Of a DNA stretch of 64,000 nt, positions 37,386 to 46,496 are shown piece by piece. The notes under the pieces were generated by a model. The model was given only the letters and a program-made list of their open reading frames with translations. It had not been told where the DNA came from and made no database searches. Within the stretch, counting starts at the first letter, position 1; each line of letters begins with the position of its first letter. Location: the NCBI RefSeq assembly GCF_000687165.1, contig NZ_JMKU01000017.1, positions 1-64,000 of the forward strand, read 5' to 3'. Origin of the DNA: Paracidovorax oryzae ATCC 19882 (lineage in GTDB: Bacteria > Pseudomonadota > Gammaproteobacteria > Burkholderiales > Burkholderiaceae_C). Both the position numbers and the translations under genes were made by a program.

Positions 37386-37510
37386 GAGGTCGTTCTTTCG
37401 ATTCGGAAACGGGAAAAGGGCCAGGTAAGACAAAGCCCGCCGGGGACGTCTCGTTCCCGCAGCGGGCAGCACCCGGGGCCGCATTATGCAGCGCCCGGCC
37501 GGTGCGCCTT

Positions 37511-37768
37511 TCAGGCGCCGAGCAGGGGCATCAGGCCACCGCGGCCGTCGAGCGCGACCAGGTCGTCATGGCCACCGACGTGGGTGTCGCCGATGAAGAT
37601 CTGCGGCACCGTGCGCCGTCCGGTGACCTCCATCATGTGCGAGCGGGCCTCGGGGTCGAGGTCGACGCGGACCTCCTCGATCTGCTCCACGCCCTTGGAC
37701 TTGAGGATCTGCTTGGCCCGGATGCAGTAGGGGCAGACGGCGGTGGTGTACATCTTGACGGGTTGCAT
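37511..37768 (-). CDS. grxC: Glutaredoxin 3
   Basis: 85 residues, a glutathione-dependent disulfide reductase. The active-site C12-P-Y-C15 and the glutathione-binding [14 protein letters not shown] are typical of GrxC. It lies between the rhodanese gene and secB on the same strand. The start at 37768 ([15 protein letters not shown]) gives the normal family length. Confidence 0.95.
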   Translation of the reverse strand: MQPVKMYTTAVCPYCIRAKQILKSKGVEQIEEVRVDLDPEARSHMMEVTGRRTVPQIFIGDTHVGGHDDLVALDGRGGLMPLLGA

Positions 37769-37821
37769 GGAGCGGCCTTCCTGGAAGATTGCGTGGGGTG
37801 TGAAGGGCACGTGGTGCCGCT

Positions 37822-38229
37822 TCAGGCCTTTTCAACCGGCATGCTGGCATCGCGCCAGGCCTTCAGCCCGCCCGCGAGCGCCTCGGCCTTGTCATAGCCG
37901 AGCTTCTTGGCCACCGCCACCGCACGCTGCGCCCGGGCGCCCTTGGCGCACACCAGCACGAGCGGCACCGACTTGTTCTTGACCACCTGCGGCAGGCGTT
38001 CCTCCAGCTGGCCCAGGGGCACGTTCTTCGCGCCGCCGACATGGCCGGCCGCGAACTCGTCGGGCTCGGAGACATCGACCACCACGGCCTTCTCGCGGTT
38101 GATGAGTTGCACCGCGCGCGCCGCGGTGAGCGAGCCGCCCGCGGCTTCGCGGAAGACAGGCAGGAGCAGCATCGCGCCCGAAACCAGTGCGACGAGGACG
38201 AGATACCAGTTGTCGATGAAGAAATTCAC
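37822..38229 (-). CDS. Membrane-anchored rhodanese-like sulfurtransferase
   Basis: 135 residues from GTG at 38229, with AAGGAC just upstream. One N-terminal membrane helix (about 8-26, [18 protein letters not shown]) precedes a single rhodanese domain whose persulfide Cys is Cys94 in [12 protein letters not shown]. The opening [16 protein letters not shown] is characteristic of the betaproteobacterial rhodanese upstream of grxC-secB. It is divergent from gpmA across 88 bases containing the short dyad CCGCA...TGCGG (38251-38269). Confidence 0.9.
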   Translation of the reverse strand: MNFFIDNWYLVLVALVSGAMLLLPVFREAAGGSLTAARAVQLINREKAVVVDVSEPDEFAAGHVGGAKNVPLGQLEERLPQVVKNKSVPLVLVCAKGARAQRAVAVAKKLGYDKAEALAGGLKAWRDASMPVEKA

Positions 38230-38317
38230 GGAAGTCCTTGGGGAAAGCAAACCCCGCAATTTTAGAATGCGGCGTTTGACCCGCCCGATTCCACAGCTTC
38301 CCATTCCTGCAGCCACC

Positions 38318-39061
38318 ATGCACAAACTCGTCCTGATCCGCCACGGCGAATCCACCTGGAACCTCGAAAACCGCTTCACCGGCTGGACCGACGTGGACCT
38401 GACTTCCACCGGCATCGAGCAGGCCAAGACCGCCGGCCGCCTCCTGAAGGCCGAAGGCTACGAGTTCGACCTGGCCTTCACCAGCGTGCTCAAGCGCGCC
38501 ACGCGCACCCTGTGGCACGTCCTGGACGAGATGGACCGCACCTGGCTGCCCGTGGAGCACAGCTGGCGCCTCAACGAGCGCCACTACGGCGCCCTGCAGG
38601 GGCTCAACAAGGCAGACATGGCCAAGCAGTACGGCGATGCGCAGGTGCTCGTCTGGCGCCGCAGCTACGACACCCCCCCGCCGGCCCTGGAGGCCACCGA
38701 CCCGCGCAGCGAGCGCGGCGACCTCCGCTATGCCGGCCTCGCCCCCGAGCAGATTCCGCTCACCGAATGCCTGAAGGACACCGTTGCCCGGGTGCTGCCT
38801 TTCTGGAACGAGCGCATCGCACCCGCCATGCGGTCGGGCCAGCGGGTGATGGTCGCAGCCCACGGCAACTCGATCCGGGCACTGGTCAAGTACCTGGACG
38901 GCATCTCCGACGACGACATCGTCGGCCTGAACATTCCCAACGGCATTCCCCTGGTCTACGAACTGGGCGACGACCTGAAGCCGCTGCGCCATTACTACCT
39001 CGGCGATGCCGAGGCCGCGGCCAGGGCAGCCGCCGCGGTGGCGTCCCAGGGCAAGGCCTGA
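38318..39061 (+). CDS. gpmA: 2,3-bisphosphoglycerate-dependent phosphoglycerate mutase
   Basis: 247 residues. Interconverts 3- and 2-phosphoglycerate in glycolysis. The phosphohistidine motif [10 protein letters not shown] has His9 as acceptor; [24 protein letters not shown] and the second catalytic His in [16 protein letters not shown] complete the active site. Length is normal. Confidence 0.97.
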   Translation: MHKLVLIRHGESTWNLENRFTGWTDVDLTSTGIEQAKTAGRLLKAEGYEFDLAFTSVLKRATRTLWHVLDEMDRTWLPVEHSWRLNERHYGALQGLNKADMAKQYGDAQVLVWRRSYDTPPPALEATDPRSERGDLRYAGLAPEQIPLTECLKDTVARVLPFWNERIAPAMRSGQRVMVAAHGNSIRALVKYLDGISDDDIVGLNIPNGIPLVYELGDDLKPLRHYYLGDAEAAARAAAAVASQGKA

Positions 39062-39200
39062 CCCCACGGGCCGCAAGCGGGGGTAAACCCGCGAGGCGGC
39101 CCTGATGCGCCAAAAAGCCCCGCGGGCGCGGAACTGCGCCGCGCCTGCCCTTTCCAAGGGGGTGTATATTGGACCTAGAACCGGCAAAGGTGTTTTTCGA

Positions 39201-40640
39201 ATGGGCCACAAACTCAAAATCGCAGGATGGGTGTCGGTCGGCGTCGTTGCCGGCGCTCTGACCACGGTCTCCCTGCAGACCGTCGCCCGCGGAGCCATGA
39301 CTCCGCTTCCCCTCGAGGAAATCCAGCAGCTCTCCGCGGTCTTCGGGCTCATCAAGACCGACTACGTCGAGCCTGTGGACGACAAGAAGCTCATCACCGA
39401 CGCCATCTCCGGCATGGTGTCCAGCCTCGATCCACATTCCCAGTACTTCGACAAGAAGTCCTTCAAGGAATTCCGCGAGGGCACCACGGGCCGCTTCGTG
39501 GGCGTGGGCATCGAAATCACCCAGGAAGACGGCCTGATCAAGATCGTGTCGCCCATCGAGGGCTCCCCGGCCTTCCGCGCGGGCCTGAAGACCAACGACC
39601 TCATCACCAAGATCGACGACACGGCAGTGAAGGGGCTCGCCCTCAACGAAGCCGTGAAGAAGATGCGCGGCGAGCCCAACACCCAGGTCACGCTCACCAT
39701 CTTCCGCAAGGACGAGAGCCGCACTTTCCCGGTCACCGTCACGCGCGAGGAGATCAAGACCCAGTCCGTGAAGGGCAAGGAGATCGAGCCCGGCTACGCC
39801 TGGATCCGGCTGTCGCAGTTCCAGGAGCGCACGGTGGACGACTTCGTGCGCAAGGTCGAGGAGATCTACCGCCAGGATCCGAACATCAAGGGCATGGTGC
39901 TGGACCTGCGCAACGACCCCGGCGGCCTGCTCGACGCGGCCGTGGCCATTTCCACCGCCTTCCTCCCCGAAGATGTGACCGTCGTGTCCACCAACGGCCA
40001 GCTCGCGGAAAGTAAGGCGGTCTACAAGGCCTCCCCCGAGTTCTACCAGCGCCGCGGTGCCGGCGACCCGCTCAAGCGGCTGCCTGCGGCGCTCAAGAGC
40101 GTTCCGCTGGTGGTGCTGGTGAACGAGGGCTCCGCTTCGGCCAGCGAGATCGTCGCCGGCGCGCTGCAGGACCACAAGCGCGCCACCATCATGGGCAGCC
40201 AGACCTTCGGCAAGGGATCGGTGCAGACCGTTCGCCCCCTGGGCCCGGACACCGGTATCAAGCTCACCACGGCGCGCTACTACACGCCCAGCGGCAAGTC
40301 GATCCAGGCCAAGGGCATCGTCCCCGACATCATGGTGGACGACAGCCCCGACGGGGACCCCTTCGCCGCGCTGCGCATGCGCGAGGCAGACCTCGAGAAG
40401 CACCTGACCAGCGGCCAGGGCGAGGAGCAGAAGGACGAAGCGCGCGAAAAGGCCCGCGAGGCAGCCCGCAAGCGCCTCGAGGAAGAAGCCAAGAAGCCCG
40501 TCGCCGAGCGCAACAAGATGCCCGAGTTCGGAACCGACAAGGACTTCCAGCTCACCCAGGCCCTCAACCAGCTCAAGGGCCTGACCGTCGTCGTCAGCAA
40601 GACGCAGACGGAGCGCAAGGAAGAAAAGAAGGACAACTGA
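39201..40640 (+). CDS. ctpA: Carboxy-terminal processing protease, S41 family
   Basis: 479 residues. An N-terminal signal/anchor helix (about 7-30), a PDZ domain (about 90-170) and the S41 catalytic core are seen. The Ser-Lys dyad is intact: Ser313 in GSASASEIVAG and Lys338 in FGKGSVQT, 25 residues apart as in Prc/CtpA. It cleaves C-terminal tails of periplasmic proteins. The C-terminus is highly charged (EEQKDEAREKAREAARKR) and probably a coiled helix. A TATATT sequence at 39164-39169 may be the -10, and a clear terminator follows the gene. Confidence 0.94.
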   Translation: MGHKLKIAGWVSVGVVAGALTTVSLQTVARGAMTPLPLEEIQQLSAVFGLIKTDYVEPVDDKKLITDAISGMVSSLDPHSQYFDKKSFKEFREGTTGRFVGVGIEITQEDGLIKIVSPIEGSPAFRAGLKTNDLITKIDDTAVKGLALNEAVKKMRGEPNTQVTLTIFRKDESRTFPVTVTREEIKTQSVKGKEIEPGYAWIRLSQFQERTVDDFVRKVEEIYRQDPNIKGMVLDLRNDPGGLLDAAVAISTAFLPEDVTVVSTNGQLAESKAVYKASPEFYQRRGAGDPLKRLPAALKSVPLVVLVNEGSASASEIVAGALQDHKRATIMGSQTFGKGSVQTVRPLGPDTGIKLTTARYYTPSGKSIQAKGIVPDIMVDDSPDGDPFAALRMREADLEKHLTSGQGEEQKDEAREKAREAARKRLEEEAKKPVAERNKMPEFGTDKDFQLTQALNQLKGLTVVVSKTQTERKEEKKDN

Positions 40641-40666
40641 CCGGCGGGATGCATCCTTCCAGCGAG

Positions 40667-40695
40667 GGCCGGACTCCAAGGGGTCCGGCCTTTTG
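40667..40695 (+). terminator. Rho-independent terminator after ctpA
   Basis: GGCCGGACTCC and GGGGTCCGGCC pair in an 11-base stem with one G-T wobble around a two-base AA spacer, followed by TTTTG. It separates ctpA from the moeB/thiF-like gene. Confidence 0.8.
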
Positions 40696-40747
40696 CTTTG
40701 TGCATTCGTATTCCCCCTGTCGCCCCCGCCCGCACCACGCCCCATCC

Positions 40748-41533
40748 ATGAACGACGACCAGCTCCTGCGCTACTCCCGCCACATCCTGCTCGACGAAAT
40801 CGGCATCGAAGGCCAGGAACGGCTGCTTGCCGCCCATGCGCTGGTCATCGGTGCCGGCGGCCTGGGATCGCCAGCGGCCCTGTTCCTCGCTTCGGCAGGC
40901 GTGGGCCGCCTGACCCTGGTCGATGCCGACACCGTGGACCTGACCAACCTGCAGCGGCAGATCGCCCACACCACGCAGCGCGTCGGCCAGTCCAAAGTCG
41001 CTTCGGCGGCGCAGGCCCTGCAGGCCATCAACCCCGGCGTGCAGGTGGAGGCCCTGCCCCTGCGCGTGGATGCCGCCTGGCTCGACGCCCACGTGCCGCT
41101 CGCGGACGTGGTGCTGGACTGCAGCGACAACTACGCGACGCGGCAGGCCGTCAACGCCGCCTGCGTGCGCCACCGCGTGCCCCTGGTGGCCGGGGCAGCG
41201 ATCCGCTTCGACGGACAGGTCACCGTGATCGACCCGCGCACGTCCGATGGGCCCTGCTATGCCTGCCTCTTCCCCCCGGAGGCGGCGTTCGAGGAAGTGC
41301 TGTGCTCCACGATGGGCGTGTTTGCGCCGATGGTCGGCATCATCGGCGCCATGCAGGCGGCCGAGGCGCTCAAGCTGCTCTGCGGGACCGGGCGATCGCT
41401 CGCGGGGCGCCTGCTCATGCTGGACGGCCTTTCCATGGAATGGACCGCCATGCGCGCCGGCCGCGACCCGGCCTGCAGCGTGTGCGGAACACGGCACCCG
41501 AAAGGGGGTGCCAGCGGCGAAGCGCTTCGGTAG
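40748..41533 (+). CDS. moeB: MoeB/ThiF-family adenylyltransferase
   Basis: 261 residues of the E1-like superfamily that adenylates the C-terminal Gly-Gly of MoaD or ThiS. The nucleotide motif is GAGGLGSP (35-42), the zinc ligands are C170-x-x-C173 and a C-terminal CSVC, and the candidate catalytic Cys is Cys186 in EVLCSTMGVFAP. No rhodanese domain is attached. Molybdopterin and thiamine substrates cannot be separated by sequence alone; molybdopterin is favoured because a molybdoenzyme module is present at 4121-7709. Confidence 0.88.
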   Translation: MNDDQLLRYSRHILLDEIGIEGQERLLAAHALVIGAGGLGSPAALFLASAGVGRLTLVDADTVDLTNLQRQIAHTTQRVGQSKVASAAQALQAINPGVQVEALPLRVDAAWLDAHVPLADVVLDCSDNYATRQAVNAACVRHRVPLVAGAAIRFDGQVTVIDPRTSDGPCYACLFPPEAAFEEVLCSTMGVFAPMVGIIGAMQAAEALKLLCGTGRSLAGRLLMLDGLSMEWTAMRAGRDPACSVCGTRHPKGGASGEALR

Positions 41534-41547
41534 GAGAAATCCTACCG
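41528..41547 (+). terminator. Hairpin spanning the moeB stop codon
   Basis: CGGTAGGA and TCCTACCG form a perfect 8-base stem with a GAAA tetraloop; the TAG stop is inside the left arm. There is no U-tract after it (GGGTAACACC), so it may act as an RNA-stability element or a Rho-assisted stop rather than a classic intrinsic terminator. Confidence 0.5.
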
Positions 41548-41648
41548 GGGTAACACCCTGCTGCTGGCAGAATGCCGGCTCTCTCCCTATAAAGTAGAGC
41601 CGTGATCAACCCCTCCCATCCGACGCCTTCAGCGGCACCGGCCCCACA

Positions 41649-42044
41649 GTGAAACTGCGCACCTATATCGTCGAAGACAACGCCACGATCCGGGAGAACC
41701 TGATCGGCACGCTGGAGGAGCTGGCGGAAGTCGAAGCCGTGGGTGTCGCCGAAACCGAAGACGAAGGCAAGGAATGGCTGGCCGCAAACCCCGAGCAATG
41801 GGACCTGGCCATCGTGGATCTTTTCCTCAGGCAAGGCAGTGGACTGGGCATCCTCGCCGCCTGCCGCGACCGCACGGCACGCCAGAAGATGGTCGTCCTG
41901 AGCAACTACGCCACCCCCGATGTCCGCGTGCGCTGCGCCCAGCTCGGCGTGGACGCCGTTTTCGACAAATCCAACGAGATAGACGCCCTCGTCGAATACT
42001 GCGTGGAACACAGCACGCTGCGCAAGTCCGCCAGCAGCGCCTGA
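41649..42044 (+). CDS. Stand-alone response-regulator receiver domain
   Basis: 131 residues beginning at GTG. A complete receiver fold is seen with the acidic pair Glu9-Asp10, phospho-acceptor Asp57 (LAIVDLFL), the conserved Ser in VVLSNYA and Lys in VFDKSNE. There is no output domain. A TATAAA at 41588-41593 could be the promoter -10; no clear SD precedes the GTG. It lies beside, but convergent to, a NarL-type regulator and may form part of the same phosphorelay. Confidence 0.85.
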   Translation: MKLRTYIVEDNATIRENLIGTLEELAEVEAVGVAETEDEGKEWLAANPEQWDLAIVDLFLRQGSGLGILAACRDRTARQKMVVLSNYATPDVRVRCAQLGVDAVFDKSNEIDALVEYCVEHSTLRKSASSA

Positions 42045-42145
42045 CCGCGCAATCGTTTTCCCCACAGCGGGTCTTTCTGCGGCTTCCGTCGCCGCCCTGC
42101 ATGCGTACAGCCGCGTGATGCAGGTCCCCATCCCATGAAGCACGA

Positions 42146-42176
42146 AACCCCGGAGGGAGTCCATCCATCCGGGGTT
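42146..42176. terminator. Inverted repeat between convergent regulator genes
   Basis: AACCCCGGA and TCCGGGGTT form a perfect 9-base stem around a 13-base loop, in the 205-base gap where the receiver gene and the NarL-type gene converge. It is suitable for bidirectional termination, although no U-tract follows on either strand. Confidence 0.5.
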
Positions 42177-42249
42177 CCGAACGCGCGGCAACGTGCGATC
42201 CGCACGCGCCGCGGCAGGGCGCGATGCCCTGCCGCAAAAGACCCAGCGA

Positions 42250-42882
42250 TCAATCGATGAGCTTGTTCTTCAACGCGTAGTAGGTCAGGTCGCTGTTGGA
42301 CGACAGCGCCATCTTCTCCATCAGGCGCGTACGGTAGGTACTCACGGTCTTGACGCTCAGGGACAGCGACTTGGCGATGTCGCCCGCGGTCTCACCCTTG
42401 GCCAGCTTCAGGAACACCTGGAACTCGCGCTCGGAAAGCTGCTCGTGCGGAGGCGCGTCATCCTTGCGATTGAGCTGCTGCGCGAGCAGGTCCGCGACGG
42501 CCGGCGTGAGATAGCGGCGGCCCAGCGAGATGGTGCGGATGGCTTCCACGATCTCCTTGGGGTCGCATTCCTTGTTCAGGTAGCCGCTGGCACCTTGGCG
42601 GATGAGGTTGATCGCATAGTGTTCCTCGGGGTATCCGCTCAGGATGAGGATGCCCATGTCCGGTGCTTTCGCGCGCAGCATGGCCAGCGCATCGAGGCCG
42701 CTCTGGCCGGGCATCGACAGGTCCATCAGCAGCACGTCGATCTCGTGGTTGCGCACGAGGTCGATGGCTTCGCGGCCGTTCGAGGCCTCGCCGACTACGC
42801 GAAGGTCTACATGTTCTGACAGAAATTGTCGCAATCCCGAGCGGACAATCGCATGGTCATCCACAATGCCGATCTTGATCAT
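42250..42882 (-). CDS. NarL/FixJ-family response regulator
   Basis: 210 residues. Receiver domain at 1-120 with Asp8-Asp9 and phospho-acceptor Asp54 (LLMDLSMPG), and Lys in GYLNKECDP. A LuxR-type HTH occupies about 147-200 (LSEREFQVFLKLAKGETAGDIAKSLSLSVKTVSTY in overlapping pieces). It is divergent from the histidine kinase at 43028-44368 with a 145-base shared upstream region, so the two probably form a two-component pair. Target genes are not deducible. Confidence 0.93.
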   Translation of the reverse strand: MIKIGIVDDHAIVRSGLRQFLSEHVDLRVVGEASNGREAIDLVRNHEIDVLLMDLSMPGQSGLDALAMLRAKAPDMGILILSGYPEEHYAINLIRQGASGYLNKECDPKEIVEAIRTISLGRRYLTPAVADLLAQQLNRKDDAPPHEQLSEREFQVFLKLAKGETAGDIAKSLSLSVKTVSTYRTRLMEKMALSSNSDLTYYALKNKLID

Positions 42883-43027
42883 TGAGAGTTTCTTTCAAGA
42901 GGCAGCTGGGCTGCCCATCATTGGTCAGGTGGCCCATCCACCGTTGCGGGAGCGTGCCTGCGGCGATTGCTGCGGGCTGGTGACATTATCCAGAATTCGC
43001 CCCCATCCCTACCGGAGAAACATACAT

Positions 43028-44368
43028 ATGCGCTGGTCCAATTTTCGCAAGATGGCTGTCAGCCTGCCCCTGGCGCTGCTGGCAGCCGCTGCGTTGGTTG
43101 GCATCAATGAGGCCGGATACGCGCGGTCCAACGAGGCCGTGCGTGCGCTGTCGAGCACCTACACGACCCGCGCCGCGCTCAACCGCATGATGCAGAACAT
43201 GCTGGACGCGGAAACCGGCCTGCGCGGCTACCTGCTCACGGGGGACGACCGCTATCTCCAGCCCTACCAGAAGGCAGCATCCACCATCGATGCCAACCTG
43301 GAAGAACTGCGGGCCATCTACCGCTCCTCCCCGGAGGACCAGGAAGACTTCACCCAGCTCTCCCGGCAGATATCCCGCAAGATGTCCGAGCTGGACCTGA
43401 GCCTGCGCCTGCGCCGCCAGAACAACGACGACGCCTGGAAGTTCGTCCTCTCCACCGATGTCGGCAAGGAGAACATGGATGCCATCCGCACGCTGTCCGG
43501 CCGCCTCGCGCAGCGCAGCGCGGACCGCTCCACGCACCACACCGACGAGATCCTCCACTCGCTCACCCTCTCGCGCATCGGCATCGCGACCGTTGTGGCC
43601 ATCGGCCTGCTCGCGTTCTACATGTACCTGCGCCAGGCCAGCGCCCTGCAGACCGCCCAGGAGCGGGAACAGGAGGCCCTGCAGCGCGAACGCGACCGGC
43701 TGGAATTGCTGGTGCGCGAACGCACCGCGTCGCTGACCGAACTGGCGAACCACCTGCAGCAGGTGCGCGAGGACGAGCGCGGCCACCTGGCCCGCGAGCT
43801 GCACGACGAACTGGGTGCCCTGCTCACCGCCGCCAAGCTCGACGTCGCGCGGCTGAAGTCGAAGATCGACGCACAGTCGCCCGAGATCGCCGAGCGGCTC
43901 AAGCACCTCACCGAAACCCTGAACAGCGGCATCGCGCTCAAGCGCAGGATCATCGAGGACCTCCGGCCCTCGTCCCTCTTCAACCTGGGCCTCACCGCCT
44001 CGCTGGAGATCCTCGCGCGCGAGTTCGAGCAGCGCAGCAGCGTGGACGTGGAACTCAATCTCGAATCGGTGGAACTGCCCGAGGCCGTGCAGCTCACGAT
44101 CTACCGCATGGTGCAGGAATCGCTGACCAACATCGGCAAGTACGCCAACGCCACCAAGGTGCTGGTGGCCGTGCACAACTATCCCACCCATGTGGCGGTG
44201 CAGATCCGGGACAACGGTTCGGGCTTCGATACCAGCAAGGTACAGGCCTCCGCACACGGGCTCATGGGCATGCGCCACCGCGTCGAGGCCGCCGGCGGGC
44301 GCCTGACCGTCACCTCCGAGGCCAACGAAGGCACGCTCGTGTCTGCCGTGCTGCCCGTCGTGCACTGA
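43028..44368 (+). CDS. CHASE3-type sensor histidine kinase (HisKA_3/NarX-like core)
   Basis: 446 residues. Two membrane helices (about 9-27 and 185-205) enclose a periplasmic domain with the CHASE3 signature [22 protein letters not shown] coiled segment leads to a HisKA_3 domain with phospho-acceptor His259 in ARELHDELG, and a HATPase domain with DNGSGFD and [14 protein letters not shown]. It is expected to phosphorylate the divergent NarL-type regulator. SD GGAGA lies ten bases before the ATG. Confidence 0.92.
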   Translation: MRWSNFRKMAVSLPLALLAAAALVGINEAGYARSNEAVRALSSTYTTRAALNRMMQNMLDAETGLRGYLLTGDDRYLQPYQKAASTIDANLEELRAIYRSSPEDQEDFTQLSRQISRKMSELDLSLRLRRQNNDDAWKFVLSTDVGKENMDAIRTLSGRLAQRSADRSTHHTDEILHSLTLSRIGIATVVAIGLLAFYMYLRQASALQTAQEREQEALQRERDRLELLVRERTASLTELANHLQQVREDERGHLARELHDELGALLTAAKLDVARLKSKIDAQSPEIAERLKHLTETLNSGIALKRRIIEDLRPSSLFNLGLTASLEILAREFEQRSSVDVELNLESVELPEAVQLTIYRMVQESLTNIGKYANATKVLVAVHNYPTHVAVQIRDNGSGFDTSKVQASAHGLMGMRHRVEAAGGRLTVTSEANEGTLVSAVLPVVH

Positions 44369-44633
44369 ACGCTGCAGGGCTCGGCCACGCGCCCGCTGCA
44401 GCCGTTTCCACGCGCCCTTTCCCGCCGTTTCCTGCGGCGTTTCCTGCGGCGCTTTCCTTCCGTTTTCCGGCTCTGCGCAACCCTCGCCGCGGTGGTCGGC
44501 CGCGTCCTACAGCGCAGCGCGCCAGGGGCCGGCAGCCTGTGCGCGCCCCCAAATCTACATTGGATCCAGGCGCCAACGCGACAGCGCCATCGACCAACCA
44601 CCGACCGGCCCTCCGGTCCAAGAGGAGAAAGAT
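44369..44633. other. 265-base gap with two tandem 12-base repeats
   Basis: No gene is seen. Bases 44426-44449 are two head-to-tail copies of CGTTTCCTGCGG, followed by a related pyrimidine-rich stretch. The right part leads into the promoter region of the DUF1328 gene (CTACATT at 44550-44556 is a weak -10 candidate), with AGAGGAGAAAG as the ribosome site at 44621-44631. Confidence 0.5.
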
Positions 44634-44798
44634 ATGTTGCACTACGCAGTCGTTTTTCTGGTGATCGCACTGATCGCCGCACTCTTCGGCTTTGGTGGGA
44701 TCGCAGCGGGCGCCGTCGGCATCGCCAAGATCCTGTTCTTCGTGTTCGTGATCATGGCCGTCGTCACCTTCGTGCTGAGCCTGCTCAAGCGCGGTTGA
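44634..44798 (+). CDS. DUF1328 (YtjA-like) small membrane protein
   Basis: 54 residues: two membrane helices ([20 protein letters not shown] and [19 protein letters not shown]) around a short loop [12 protein letters not shown], the family pattern. The SD AGAGGAG lies six to seven bases upstream. Family members are small inner-membrane proteins of unknown function, often near stress genes, as here. First of four small stress/envelope-type genes in a row. Confidence 0.85.
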   Translation: MLHYAVVFLVIALIAALFGFGGIAAGAVGIAKILFFVFVIMAVVTFVLSLLKRG

Positions 44799-44849
44799 AC
44801 GTACCGACCTGCCCGCCCTGACGACCCGACTACCTGAGGAACAGAAACC

Positions 44850-45245
44850 ATGGAAGCACAAAAACTCGCCGACAAGGCTGCAGATACCGCGCACGACGTG
44901 GCCGAAGACATGCTGGACAACGCCCAGGACGCCGTGCGCACCACCCGCAACGCGGCGAACAAGACCCTGGACAAGGCCGAACGCAAGGTGCGGGAACTGC
45001 AGAGCGACGTGGATCCCCTGATCGATGACCTGGCCGCACGCGCCCAGGACCTCGCCTCCCGCGGCATCGCCTACTGCGCCGACACCGGCGAGCGCGCCCG
45101 CCGCCAACTCAACCAGGCCGCCGATGCCACCGCCCGCTACGTCTCGGAGCAGCCCGGCAAGTCGCTGGCCATCGCGGCAGCCGCCGGCGCCTTCGTGGCC
45201 ACGCTGTGCATGCTGGCACGCCGCCCCCGGGGCCGCGACTACTGA
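44850..45245 (+). CDS. DUF883 (ElaB/YqjD-like) membrane-anchored protein
   Basis: 131 residues: a long charged, helical coiled-coil-like region (1-100) and one C-terminal membrane helix (about 104-122, SLAIAAAAGAFVATLCML) ending in RRPRGRDY. This is the tail-anchor architecture of ElaB/YqjD, which in E. coli are stationary-phase membrane proteins reported to bind ribosomes. SD TGAGGAAC precedes the ATG. It follows the DUF1328 gene by 51 bases. Confidence 0.85.
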   Translation: MEAQKLADKAADTAHDVAEDMLDNAQDAVRTTRNAANKTLDKAERKVRELQSDVDPLIDDLAARAQDLASRGIAYCADTGERARRQLNQAADATARYVSEQPGKSLAIAAAAGAFVATLCMLARRPRGRDY

Positions 45246-45343
45246 TCTCCTGACTTGAGAACGCGGGACCGGAAACGGAAGCCTCCAGCAGCCCTCCACC
45301 ACCGGCCCGCCCCACATCCACAACAACATTCCACGGGCGCTCC

Positions 45344-45898
45344 ATGACCACCCCGAACTCCACACCCACGGCAACTGCATCGCTCACCCTGGACGAGAAA
45401 GCCCTCCAGTACGCGGCCACCCAGGATCTCGACGAAGGCGCCGTCACGCCTGCATACGGTCCGCACCGCGACGCCATCGTGAAGCTGCTGAACGATGCAC
45501 TGGCGACCGAACTCGTGTGCGTGCTGCGCTACAAGCGCCACTACTTCACGGCCGACGGTCTGGAGTCTCCCGCGATCGCCGCGGAATTCCTGGTGCATGC
45601 GAACGAGGAAGCGGCCCACGCGGACCTCATCGCCCAGCGCATCGTGCAACTGGGTGGCGAGCCGGATTTCCGCCCACGCACGCTGGAAGAACGCAGCCAT
45701 GCGCAGTACGACGAGTCGTCGGACCTCAAGGCGATGGTGCGCGCCAACCTGGTGGCCGAACGCATCGCTGTCGAAGCCTACCGGCAGATGATCAGCCTGA
45801 TCGGCGACAAGGACCCCACCACGCGCCGCATGCTGGAAGGCATCCTCGCCGACGAGGAAGAGCATGCCGACGAACTCAAGGATTGGCTGCACCGCTGA
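45344..45898 (+). CDS. Ferritin-like di-iron protein (bacterioferritin type)
   Basis: 184 residues. Four-helix ferritin fold with di-iron ligands in two ExxH pairs: Glu56, then Glu89/His92 (NEEAAHAD), Glu139 (VAER) and Glu171/His174 (EEEHADEL). The N-terminal 35 residues are an extension. No haem-binding Met of classical bacterioferritin is obvious. Likely roles are iron storage or peroxide/iron detoxification. It sits within the small stress-gene cluster. Confidence 0.85.
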   Translation: MTTPNSTPTATASLTLDEKALQYAATQDLDEGAVTPAYGPHRDAIVKLLNDALATELVCVLRYKRHYFTADGLESPAIAAEFLVHANEEAAHADLIAQRIVQLGGEPDFRPRTLEERSHAQYDESSDLKAMVRANLVAERIAVEAYRQMISLIGDKDPTTRRMLEGILADEEEHADELKDWLHR

Positions 45899-46009
45899 AG
45901 GCGCAGCCGGCCCTCGCAGGCAGTCCACCGGCAAGGAGGGTGCAGAAGGCCGGCGGACTGAAGGATGTCCCCGCACCCGTGTTCTCTCAACCAAACCAAG
46001 GAAATAACC

Positions 46010-46324
46010 ATGAAGTACGCTCGTGCACTCGCCTTTGCAGCCCTCGCTGGCGCCACCATCGTCACCACCGGATGCTCGGTGGCACGTGACCAGCAGACCG
46101 TGGGCTCCTACGTGGATGACGCCGGCATCACCACCGCCGTGAAGGCCAAGATGGCCGAAGACAAGTCGGTCTCCGCCACGTCCATCAGCGTGGAGACGCT
46201 GAACGGCACGGTGCAGCTGTCCGGCTTCGCCAAGTCGCAGGCCGAGAAGGATCGCGCGGAAGCCATCGCCCGCAACACCAAGCACGTGCGGGAAGTGCGC
46301 AACAGCATCGTCGTGCGTCCCTGA
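46010..46324 (+). CDS. BON-domain lipoprotein (OsmY-like)
   Basis: 104 residues. The signal peptide ends at lipobox TTGC with Cys22, and one BON domain covers about 36-102 (DDAGITTAVKAKMAEDKSVSA; NGTVQLSGFAKSQAEKDRAEAIA; VREVRNSIVV). BON domains bind phospholipid surfaces; OsmY-type proteins are periplasmic stress proteins. SD AAGGAAATAACC precedes the ATG. A strong terminator follows, so the stress cluster probably ends here. Confidence 0.9.
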   Translation: MKYARALAFAALAGATIVTTGCSVARDQQTVGSYVDDAGITTAVKAKMAEDKSVSATSISVETLNGTVQLSGFAKSQAEKDRAEAIARNTKHVREVRNSIVVRP

Positions 46325-46370
46325 TGCACGCGGGCCGGCGGCCTGACCGCCCGGCCCTCCCTCGCCACAG

Positions 46371-46400
46371 CAGGCTCCCCATGGAGCCTGTTTTTCTTTT
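46371..46400 (+). terminator. Rho-independent terminator after the BON lipoprotein
   Basis: CAGGCTCC and GGAGCCTG form a perfect 8-base stem with a CCAT loop, followed by TTTTTCTTTT. Confidence 0.9.
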
Positions 46401-46496
46401 GCAATCTCCAACGGCAGAGCCCATCGCCCGCCGCAAGTGGCCTCCACCGGCCCGTCCACACGAAGACGGACCGCACAGGCCGTATGCTCCGGCACC

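Noticed and set aside
44426-44449. Tandem 12-base repeats as a possible CRISPR or satellite array
   Set aside because: Only two head-to-tail copies without spacers are present; this is simple local duplication.
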